64,000 nucleotides of DNA from Paludibacteraceae bacterium. Its GTDB lineage: Bacteria; Bacteroidota; Bacteroidia; Bacteroidales; Paludibacteraceae. Under the pieces are notes generated by a model, which saw only the letters and a program-made list of their open reading frames with translations, was not told where the DNA came from and searched no databases. Below, piece by piece: positions 50,437-59,012 of this stretch; the stretch's first letter is position 1, and the number at the start of each line of letters is the position of its first letter. The stretch covers positions 124,001 through 188,000 of the forward strand of contig JAILMN010000010.1 in NCBI GenBank assembly GCA_024692565.1. Reading direction: 5' to 3'. The position numbers and the translations under genes were made by a program.

Positions 50437-51132
50437 ATGAAATTGATGACAAGCGCAATATTACGAAAATCTTCCTTCTTCCTGATGGGAGGACTGACGG
50501 TGGCAGCCGGGTGGGGTGTGTTCGCCGTAGGAGATGTATTCGAGAGAGCAAAGAAGCCCAAGCTCGGCAATAACCCCGTGGAGATCTTTGCTACATCGCC
50601 TGTGCAACGTAAAGAAGGCGCCAAGACGCTGCCGTTCAGTACCACCTCGCATGTGCGTCGTTCCTCCGCCCGTATGGCTTCGCAGCCTTCGACGGCAGGA
50701 GACCTCACAACCGCTATGCCGAGTGCATCGATGGGAAGCGTTAATCCGTTCCAACACTCCGGCGCTATCGCTATGAGCGGTACGAGCCGTCACAGCGCAG
50801 CCCGAAGCAGCAGTAGCCGAGGAGAGGTGCATAGTACGGCAGAAGATGCCAAACGCGCAGCCTCCATCAGCCGAGGCGGAAACATGCTCGCGTTATCTTC
50901 ATCGACGATGATCACTGCGCCGGGTGCTTCCAACGCCGCCAGCATCGCAACGATGGCGGTAAATGCGTCCATCAGCAGCGGACCGCGTCGTAGTCCAGAT
51001 CCGAAAGATCCGTATTTGGATGAAGAAGAGGAGGATGATGTACCTGTAGGACCGATTCCGTTTGCCTTTATGGCTCTCCTCGCCGGAGGATATATGTTCC
51101 TCCGTCAGCGGAGAAGGGAAATAGATGAATAG
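50437..51132 (+). CDS. Small Ser/Ala-rich protein with C-terminal PVGP-TM-basic tail
   Basis: EEEEDDVPVGPIPFAFMALLAGGYMFLRQRRREIDE; directly downstream of giant gene. Confidence 0.75.
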   Translation: MKLMTSAILRKSSFFLMGGLTVAAGWGVFAVGDVFERAKKPKLGNNPVEIFATSPVQRKEGAKTLPFSTTSHVRRSSARMASQPSTAGDLTTAMPSASMGSVNPFQHSGAIAMSGTSRHSAARSSSSRGEVHSTAEDAKRAASISRGGNMLALSSSTMITAPGASNAASIATMAVNASISSGPRRSPDPKDPYLDEEEEDDVPVGPIPFAFMALLAGGYMFLRQRRREIDE

Positions 51133-51182
51133 GTAATAGATAATAGATAAAACTAAAAATCCGGTGGAGGCCGGATTTTTTG

Positions 51183-51255
51183 TGGAGCATAGGGGAGTCG
51201 AACCCCTGACCTCAACATTGCGAACGTTGCGCTCTACCAACTGAGCTAATACCCC
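51183..51255 (-). tRNA. tRNA-Ala (CGC)
   Basis: Acceptor GGGGTAT/ATGCTCC with G3-U70, anticodon arm CAACG-TTCGCAA-TGTTG, T-arm AGGGG-TTCGACT-CCCCT. Confidence 0.9.
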
Positions 51256-51488
51256 TCGCTTACACTAACACTCGCGCGACTACAGGCTATGCCTTTGTAT
51301 AGCGCTACGTGTTGTGCTACGCTCTTCGATCCGCAAACGCTTCCAGACAAGGGTCGTTTACGTCTCGAGGAAATTATTGAATCGAGCATAGGGGAGTCGA
51401 AAAATGCATGTGTGCATTAATCGTGCCCTTCGGGCTAAGAACCCGGGTGAGCATCCCCCTTGGCTCCCCAAAGACGCCGTCTTTGGAG

Positions 51489-51879
51489 TGGAGCTAGCGG
51501 GGATCGAACCCGCGTCCAAACAAGGAATACTTATGCTTTCTACACGCTTATCTTGGCTTCGGTTTTCGTCCGGCGGCAAGACCCAAGCTACCAACCACCG
51601 GCTTATCTGCTAATTTTTCGAAACCGTATCGCAGCCTACGATCTCTATTCTGTGAATTTCCGCACCGCTATATCCATTGAGCCCACAGACTCGGCTTGGA
51701 GCGATGTCTCGTTCAGACGCCTTGCATCCGAAAAAAGCTAATCTACTATACTTCGATTAGGCAGCGAGAGCATACTCATAGTTGCCAGTTAATTGTTCGA
51801 AGCGAGTTTAACGAGCGTTGCCTCATTGCTCGGCGTGCTTACACAACCATTCTACCTGCTGTCAAAACCAAATAGCCCC
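51489..51879 (-). ncRNA. ssrA: tmRNA
   Basis: 5' GGGGCTATTTGGTTTTGACAGC, 3' GGGTTCGATCCCCGCTAGCTCCA, tag reading frame ...GNYEYALAA*. Confidence 0.95.
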
Positions 51880-52004
51880 TATGTTGCGAAAAAAGCGTGC
51901 AAAAGTACTGCTTTTTTTTGGAATATGCAAATAAAAATGCAAAAAATTTGCATATATGGGAATTTTGTAGTACTTTTGCAGCCGCAAAAGTGATTCGAAT
52001 GCTT

Positions 52005-52430
52005 ATGAAGAAGTATATTTTGACTGTGGCGATGAGTCTGCTGATGGTGCTGCCGATGGTGGCGGAGGACGTGGTGTATATCACTACGGAGCAGTTCCGC
52101 GCACGTATTTTTGACTATAAGACGGAGAAAGAATGGAAATACAAAGGTGACAAGCCTTGTGTGGTGGATTTCTATACCACGTGGTGCGGACCATGCCGAC
52201 GTTTGGCGCCGATCATGGAGGAGTTGAGTCAGAAATACTGCGACCGCGTGCAGTTCTACAAAGCCGACACGGAGCGCGAACGCGAGGTAGCGTACGTCTT
52301 CGGCATCAGTTCGATCCCGCAGGTGCTGTACGTGCCGGTGGAAGGTAAACCGATTTTGCTCAAGGGCTTGTATCCCAAAGAAGAAATCATACGCATCATC
52401 GACGATTTCTTGTTAAAGAAGAAAGATTAG
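52005..52430 (+). CDS. Secreted thioredoxin-family protein
   Basis: Signal peptide MKKYILTVAMSLLMVLPMVA; DFYTTWCGPCRRLAPIM. Confidence 0.88.
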   Translation: MKKYILTVAMSLLMVLPMVAEDVVYITTEQFRARIFDYKTEKEWKYKGDKPCVVDFYTTWCGPCRRLAPIMEELSQKYCDRVQFYKADTEREREVAYVFGISSIPQVLYVPVEGKPILLKGLYPKEEIIRIIDDFLLKKKD

Positions 52431-52449
52431 AGGGTTAGAGATTAGAGGT

Positions 52450-54048
52450 ATGCAAGTTGAGTTTGTTTTATTGATTCTGTCGCTGCTGTTTTTCATCAGT
52501 ATTTTTGCGGATAAGATAGGGTACAAATACGGTGTTCCGGCGCTGCTTCTTTTCCTGGCGGTCGGAATGATTTTCGGTCACCACGGTCTGGGTGCTTTCT
52601 TCGACCATTCGGGTATTGAGATCGAGACCAGTACGGCGCAAGCGATCGGTACGGTAGCGATGTGTATCATCCTGTTCACCGGTGGTTTGGAAACCAAACT
52701 CGGCGATATCAAATCGGTGTTAGCACCGGGTATCGCGTTGGCGACCGTAGGTGTGCTTGTCACGTGCGCGGTGACGGGCGTAATCATCTATTTCCTTTTC
52801 GGTTGGATCAACGCCGTAGCGAGTGTATCAATCTGGATGGCGCTACTGATGGCGGCGACGATGTCGAGTACCGACAGCGCGAGTGTGTTCTCCGTACTGC
52901 GCACCAACGGCATCGGTCTGAAGCATGACCTGAAGCCGCTGCTCGAGTTGGAGTCGGGAGCCAATGACCCGATGGCGTATGTGCTGACAACAACACTCAT
53001 CGGCGTGGTGCTGGCAGAGCAAGACAACGTAGAGACGCTGCCGATCATCCAGACCGTAGTCATCCAACTCGTCATGGGTACGGTCATCGGTCTGGCGTTC
53101 GGCGAAGGCTTAGTGCAACTGATGCGTCGCGTCAAATTGGGCAACGAAGCGCTGTATCCGATCATGGTGCTGACGGCATGTATCTTCATCTTCGCCATCA
53201 CTTATTATCTGCAAGGCAACACGTACCTCGCCGTCTATGTAGGCGGCTTGGTGATCGGCAACAATAAGTTCACCCGCAAGCGTCAGACGCGGTCCTTCTT
53301 CAGCGGCCTGACCTGGCTCAGCCAATTGGTGATGTTCCTTATGTTGGGTCTGATGGTCAAGCCCATAGACCTGCTTAATTACCGCGTGTGGTTGCCCTGT
53401 CTGATCATCAGTATTGTGATGATCGGTATCTCGCGTCCGCTGGCCGTTTGGCTCTGTATGCTGCCGTTCAAACGCTATCACTCGCGCGACAAGGCGATGC
53501 TCAGTTGGGTGGGGTTGAAAGGTGCAGTACCCATTATCTTCGCCATCATGTGTAAGTCGCAAGGTGTGCCGAATGCCGACCTGCTCTTTAATGTGGTCTT
53601 CCTCTGTACATTGGTGTCGCTGCTGACACAAGGCACGACGCTGACACCGGTAGCGAAGAAACTGAAACTGGATACCAAACCCGAAGAAGAGCGTTCGCTC
53701 GAGCATTTTGACTTGGACCTGCCGGATGAGATTCAGTCGTCCGCACGCGAGGTGGAAGTAGATGCACGGATCTTAACCAACGGCAACACCTTGAGTCAAC
53801 TCAATATCCCGCCGCGTACGCTGGTCATCATGGTGCGCCGCGGCGAAGATTTCTTTGTCCCTACAGGCTCAAGCACCCTCGAGTTGGGCGATCAACTGTT
53901 AGTTATCTCCGATAAAGATGCTGAGGCTACCTACAAACAGATGACCAATGAAGCGGAGGAAGAAGCCCTTTGGCGCGCGGAGATGAAACAGAAAGCGCGC
54001 GAACGCTTCGAGCGCGCTACGCGTTGGATGAAATGGAAGAAGAGTTAA
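52450..54048 (+). CDS. K+/H+ antiporter, NhaP2/CvrA-like (CPA1 with TrkA-C domain)
   Basis: Multi-TM; SSTDSASVFSVLR; C-terminal TrkA-C-like region. Confidence 0.88.
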   Translation: MQVEFVLLILSLLFFISIFADKIGYKYGVPALLLFLAVGMIFGHHGLGAFFDHSGIEIETSTAQAIGTVAMCIILFTGGLETKLGDIKSVLAPGIALATVGVLVTCAVTGVIIYFLFGWINAVASVSIWMALLMAATMSSTDSASVFSVLRTNGIGLKHDLKPLLELESGANDPMAYVLTTTLIGVVLAEQDNVETLPIIQTVVIQLVMGTVIGLAFGEGLVQLMRRVKLGNEALYPIMVLTACIFIFAITYYLQGNTYLAVYVGGLVIGNNKFTRKRQTRSFFSGLTWLSQLVMFLMLGLMVKPIDLLNYRVWLPCLIISIVMIGISRPLAVWLCMLPFKRYHSRDKAMLSWVGLKGAVPIIFAIMCKSQGVPNADLLFNVVFLCTLVSLLTQGTTLTPVAKKLKLDTKPEEERSLEHFDLDLPDEIQSSAREVEVDARILTNGNTLSQLNIPPRTLVIMVRRGEDFFVPTGSSTLELGDQLLVISDKDAEATYKQMTNEAEEEALWRAEMKQKARERFERATRWMKWKKS

Positions 54049-54093
54049 TAGTTAATAGGTAATAGTTAATAGATAATAGATAAAAAACAATAT

Positions 54094-55638
54094 ATGGCAA
54101 AAACAACCGTATTCTTGACCGGTGCAACCGGTACGATGGGCTACGCAGGCATGATGGAGATCCTGCGCTATCCGAAAAAGTACACGCTGCGTATTCTGGC
54201 GCGGCCGAGTAAGAAAAACAAAGAACTGCTGACGCCGCTGTTGGCGGAGCACAAAGCGCTGCACGTCATATGGGGTGACCTGACCAAATACGAGGATGTG
54301 CTGCGCGGTGTGTCCGGTGCAGACATCGTGCTGCACGTAGGCGGTATGGTGTCGCCGCAAGCGGACTATCGTCCGAAAGCGACGCTACGCACCAATATCA
54401 CCGCAGCAGAGAATATCACCAAAGCCGTGTTGGCGCAACCCGCTGACAAGCAACCCAAAGTGGTGTATATCGGTTCGGTAGCTCAGATGGGCGACCGCCG
54501 CGAACCGCTTCATTGGGGTCGCGCAGGTGACCCGATCTGCGTCTCGGCATACGACCACTACGGTCTGACCAAAGCGCAAGCGGAACGTATCATCACCGAC
54601 TCGGGCATCAAGACCTGGGCATCGTTGCGTCAATCGGGTATCCTCTATCCGTCTATTCTCAAGAACTACGACCCGATCATGTTCCATGTGCCCATCCGCG
54701 GCGTATTGGAGTGGGCTACGGTCGAAGACAGCGGACGTCTGCTGGAGCGCGTATGCCGTCCTGACGTGCCGGAAGAGTTCTGGAAGAACTACTATAACAT
54801 CGGTTCGGGTGCTGAGTACCGCCTGTCGAACTATGAGTTCGAATGCCTCATCTTGGATGCCATCGGTTGTCCCAAACCCGAGCAGATATTCAATGCCAAC
54901 TGGTTCACCACCCGCAATTTCCACGGCATGTGGTACATCGACGGTGACCGCTTGGAAGAACTGCTGCATTTCCGTGCGAACGTGCCGGTGAAGGAGTATT
55001 TCGCGAAGATGGCTTCGGCGCCGTCGCTGCCGTTAGGACTCAAGTTTGCTGCCAAAACACGTATCGCGAAGTTGTTCCCGCACTGCGTGAAGATCGCTAT
55101 GTGGGTAATGGCAAACAGCAAGGAGCACGGCACACAATGGTGGATCAAGAACAACAAACAGCAGCGCATCAACGCGTACTACGGCAGCCTCGAGGCATAC
55201 AAAGCTATCCCCGATTGGAAGCATTTCGACGTGAGTCATAACAGCGAAACGCCGGTACTGCTCGACCACGGTTACGATGAGCAGAAACCGAAAGCAGAGT
55301 TCACGTTAGAGGACATGCAGAAAGCTGCGGCTTTCCGTGGCGGTAAATGCCTGAGCAAGAAGATGAAGAAAGGCGATTGGGACACCCAACTCGAATGGGA
55401 AGATGCAGAGGGACGTAAGTTCAAAGCATCGCCGCGTCTGATCTTGCTCGGCGGTCACTGGAGTCCGTTCGATATGCCGTACCCCTATGCGCACGAGCCC
55501 AAAGAAAAACAAGTTCCTTGGCATTGGGACCGCGTAGCGAAGAAGAATCCGTTCTTTGCACAACTATGGGCACCGCTGCATGATGCCAACGAAGATAATA
55601 TCTACGGACCCGAAGTATTCGAAGGCTGGGAACGGTAA
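54094..55638 (+). CDS. NAD-dependent epimerase/dehydratase family protein
   Basis: TVFLTGATGTMGYAG; YDHYGLTKAQAE. Confidence 0.85.
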   Translation: MAKTTVFLTGATGTMGYAGMMEILRYPKKYTLRILARPSKKNKELLTPLLAEHKALHVIWGDLTKYEDVLRGVSGADIVLHVGGMVSPQADYRPKATLRTNITAAENITKAVLAQPADKQPKVVYIGSVAQMGDRREPLHWGRAGDPICVSAYDHYGLTKAQAERIITDSGIKTWASLRQSGILYPSILKNYDPIMFHVPIRGVLEWATVEDSGRLLERVCRPDVPEEFWKNYYNIGSGAEYRLSNYEFECLILDAIGCPKPEQIFNANWFTTRNFHGMWYIDGDRLEELLHFRANVPVKEYFAKMASAPSLPLGLKFAAKTRIAKLFPHCVKIAMWVMANSKEHGTQWWIKNNKQQRINAYYGSLEAYKAIPDWKHFDVSHNSETPVLLDHGYDEQKPKAEFTLEDMQKAAAFRGGKCLSKKMKKGDWDTQLEWEDAEGRKFKASPRLILLGGHWSPFDMPYPYAHEPKEKQVPWHWDRVAKKNPFFAQLWAPLHDANEDNIYGPEVFEGWER

Positions 55639-56921
55639 TGTATTTCGACGAATTAGCTTTATCGGACGAGGTGTTGGATGCATTGTGGGACATGCATTTC
55701 GATGAGTGTACCCCGGTGCAGGAGCAGACGATACCGGTGATCCTCGATCGCCGCGATGTGATCTCGTGTGCGCAGACAGGTACCGGCAAGACGGCTGCCT
55801 ACATATTGCCGTTGCTCACCAACTTGGCGTACGACGACCACGACCCCGATAAGCTGAACGCCATCATCATGGCGCCGACACGCGAGTTGGCGCAACAGAT
55901 AGACCAACAGATGGAAGGGTTCGGGTTCTATGTCCCGTTCTCTTCCGTCGCCATCTACGGCGGTAAGGATAACGGCGCGTGGGGCAACCAAGTCTCGGGT
56001 TTGCAGAAAGGTGCGGACATCGTCATCGCTACACCCGGACGACTCCTCGCGCAGATGAATATATACGATGTCGATTTCTCCGGCGTGAAGTACTTCATCC
56101 TCGATGAAGCCGACCGCATGCTCGATATGGGCTTTTACGACGATATCATGACTATCGTGCGGAAACTGCCCAAAGACCGCCAGACCATCATGTTCTCCGC
56201 TACGATGCCGCCGAAGATACGGCAGATGGCAAAAGCCATCATGCATGATCCCGTCGAAGTGCAGATAGCCGTTTCCCGTCCGCCGGAGACCATCCATCAG
56301 ATGTGCGCACAGCTCTTCGAGGCGCAGAAACCCGGTTTTGTGCAAATGGCGCTTCAGGGACGCAACCTCAAGAAAGTGATTATCTTCGCCGGAAAGAAAC
56401 AGCGCGTCAAGGACCTCACGCGCACGCTGCGTATGTTAAAAATTGACGCGCGCGCGATGCATAGCGACCTTGAGCAGAGCGAACGCGACCAGGTGATGCT
56501 CGATTTCCGGAACAGTAAGATCGATGTGCTGGTAGCGACAGACGTCGTTTCCCGCGGCATTGATGTGACCGATGTGCCGCTTGTTATCAATTACGACGTA
56601 CCGCATGATCCCGAAGACTATGTGCATCGCATCGGTCGTACCGCACGTGCGGAGAACAGCGGCGAAGCGATTACACTGGTCGCACCCGAAGATGCACGAT
56701 ATTGGTCGCGCATTCAGCAATTTCTGAAAAAAGAGATTGAAAAAGTACCCCTGCCGGAAGCCTTGGGCGAAGCTCCTAAAGATGACGTATACGCCACTCG
56801 TTCGGGTAGAGGTTGTTCTGGTGGTTTCCGACATTCTTCGCGAAACCGAGGGGCACACCCTCATAAGTCACGAGGACGAGGCCAAGGGGCACATCGCTCA
56901 GGTTCAAAGCCTCGGCCCTAA
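55638..56921 (+). CDS. DEAD-box RNA helicase
   Basis: AQTGTGKTAAY, PTRELAQQ, DEADRMLDMGF, SATMP, HRIGRTARA. Confidence 0.93.
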   Translation: MYFDELALSDEVLDALWDMHFDECTPVQEQTIPVILDRRDVISCAQTGTGKTAAYILPLLTNLAYDDHDPDKLNAIIMAPTRELAQQIDQQMEGFGFYVPFSSVAIYGGKDNGAWGNQVSGLQKGADIVIATPGRLLAQMNIYDVDFSGVKYFILDEADRMLDMGFYDDIMTIVRKLPKDRQTIMFSATMPPKIRQMAKAIMHDPVEVQIAVSRPPETIHQMCAQLFEAQKPGFVQMALQGRNLKKVIIFAGKKQRVKDLTRTLRMLKIDARAMHSDLEQSERDQVMLDFRNSKIDVLVATDVVSRGIDVTDVPLVINYDVPHDPEDYVHRIGRTARAENSGEAITLVAPEDARYWSRIQQFLKKEIEKVPLPEALGEAPKDDVYATRSGRGCSGGFRHSSRNRGAHPHKSRGRGQGAHRSGSKPRP

Positions 56922-58116
56922 GATACGCCAGCGCTTGCTCGCGCGTCAGCGCAATATTCGGAAAGGCTTCCTTTCGGAGATCTTTCAGCATACTCAGACT
57001 ATGCTGCGGAGCGATACCCTTACCGCGCTCTTCACCCAAGCCGAAACCTGTAGAGATACAGGTCAGTTGGGTCGAGAACCAATCGATGATTTCCTTGTAT
57101 TTGAGCGGGTAGGCGGTAGCAAAACGATCGGCATAACGAATCGCCCAATCGTCCGGATGTTGCAGCCATGAGCGCATCACCGGCAGATACTCCGGATGCG
57201 GCATAGCCTTCGCCTCTTTGACCTTGATCTTCACAGGATTAAGCGCTTCGTCTTCGTTCTTACGCAGCGCACAGATATAGAATCCTTCGCCTTTGGTCTT
57301 ATGCGGATAGAAATGATAGCCCAGCGTGCCTTCCACAATTCCCCACGACGGGTCATAGTCAATTGGCAGCACTTCGGCTCCTAAGCTCTCGGCAATCCAC
57401 TCAACGTTCTTCTCGTTCTCCTCGGCGTTGAAGGTACAAGTAGAATAAATCAGCACACCACCGGGCTTGAGCGCATCCCATACGTCCATGAGGATCGAGC
57501 GCTGACGTTCCGCACATTGCTTAACCGCTTTGAGACTCCACTCGCTGCGCGCCTGCTCGTCCTTGCGGAACATACCTTCACCCGAACACGGGGCATCCAC
57601 CACCAGACAATCGAACAGATGACGGCATTTCTCGCCGTATTCGGCGGCACTGTTATGCGTTACCACCGTGTTCCCGTTGCCCCACTTCTGGATATTCTCG
57701 CTCAACACAAACACGCGCTGACGCACCACTTCGTTACTCAGCAGCAAGCCGTCATGACCAAGATACTCACTGATCAGCGTCGATTTGCCTCCCGGCGCAG
57801 CACACAGATCCAGCACCAAGGACGACGGGTCAACATATTGCTCCAGCACCTGCTGAAGGAACATCGAACTCGCCTCCTGCACATAATAACAACCGGCGTG
57901 GAACAACGGATCCAATGTGAACTGCGGACGCTCGCTCAGATAATAGCCGTCTATATGCCACGGCACTTCGTCCGTATCGCAATCAAACGTCAGCACGTCC
58001 AACTTCGTATTCAGACGTATTGACGTCACAGGCTCCGTTTCCAGCGCCCGTAACAGCAGCTCCGCCTCGTTGCCCAACTGCTGACGGATACTCTCTATGA
58101 ACTCTACCGGTAGCAT
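56776..58116 (-). CDS. RsmF/NOL1-NOP2-Sun family rRNA cytosine methyltransferase
   Basis: LDLCAAPGGKSTLISEYL, VDAPCSGEGMFRKD, STCTFNAEENE, C-term NVGNHQNNLYPNEWRIRHL. Confidence 0.92.
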   Translation of the reverse strand: MLPVEFIESIRQQLGNEAELLLRALETEPVTSIRLNTKLDVLTFDCDTDEVPWHIDGYYLSERPQFTLDPLFHAGCYYVQEASSMFLQQVLEQYVDPSSLVLDLCAAPGGKSTLISEYLGHDGLLLSNEVVRQRVFVLSENIQKWGNGNTVVTHNSAAEYGEKCRHLFDCLVVDAPCSGEGMFRKDEQARSEWSLKAVKQCAERQRSILMDVWDALKPGGVLIYSTCTFNAEENEKNVEWIAESLGAEVLPIDYDPSWGIVEGTLGYHFYPHKTKGEGFYICALRKNEDEALNPVKIKVKEAKAMPHPEYLPVMRSWLQHPDDWAIRYADRFATAYPLKYKEIIDWFSTQLTCISTGFGLGEERGKGIAPQHSLSMLKDLRKEAFPNIALTREQALAYLRAEALNLSDVPLGLVLVTYEGVPLGFAKNVGNHQNNLYPNEWRIRHL

Positions 58117-58208
58117 AAATCGGCTGCAAAATTACTGCTTTTTTTCGATATATGCAAATATTTCCGTTCTTTTTTGCATATGTGAAAAATTTTTACTACT
58201 TTTGCGGC

Positions 58209-58895
58209 GTGAAAGGATTTCTACTCAGTTTGTTTTTCCCGCGTACGTGCCCTATGTGCGGTGCGTACGCCGGCGAACATGCGTTGCGCGGGCAAATCTG
58301 CAGCGCGTGCGACCGCTCGTTGCCGCGTACCGAGCAAGCCGAACTGAGACAAAACATCACAGAGATGACGCTGCGGGACATCAGACGCCTTGACCGCGCC
58401 GCGGCGTTCCTTTTCTATGAGAAAAATCATCCCGTTCAGCAACTGATTCATAAGATGAAATATGCCGACCAACCGATGATCGGTTATTACCTCGGTCGGC
58501 AAGCGGCACTGGAATTTCAGTACGCCGAGTTCTTTGAGGGGATTGACCTTATTATCCCTATGCCCCTGCACCCGCGGCGCATGCGCGAACGCGGCTACAA
58601 CCAATCGGAGTACATCGCCCGAGGGATCAGTGAGGTTACCGGTATTCCTCTTGATTTGACGCACGTCACGCGTGTACGTAACACACCCAAACAGGCGCTG
58701 CAGGAAGGCGCAGAACGCACCACGAACGTCAAAGAAGCATTTGCCGTCAATCATCCCGAGCAACTCTATCACAAACATATCCTGATCGTGGACGATCTGG
58801 TTACAACCGGCGAGACAATGAAAGCCTGCATCAGTGCCATGCGCTACGTCCGCGACGCCAAATTCAGCGTCTTTGCTCTCTGCAAAGCACGATAA
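58209..58895 (+). CDS. ComF-family phosphoribosyltransferase
   Basis: GTG start; CPMCG...CSAC zinc motif; HILIVDDLVTTGETM PRPP site. Confidence 0.88.
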   Translation: MKGFLLSLFFPRTCPMCGAYAGEHALRGQICSACDRSLPRTEQAELRQNITEMTLRDIRRLDRAAAFLFYEKNHPVQQLIHKMKYADQPMIGYYLGRQAALEFQYAEFFEGIDLIIPMPLHPRRMRERGYNQSEYIARGISEVTGIPLDLTHVTRVRNTPKQALQEGAERTTNVKEAFAVNHPEQLYHKHILIVDDLVTTGETMKACISAMRYVRDAKFSVFALCKAR

Positions 58896-59012
58896 CACGA
58901 TTTTTTTTTCGCAAACGCTTGCATATATCAAAAAAAAGTAGTACTTTTGCAGCCGCAAAAGTGCTGACGCACCTTATCCTTATCGCAAATAAACTGAAAA
59001 ACACATACAACT

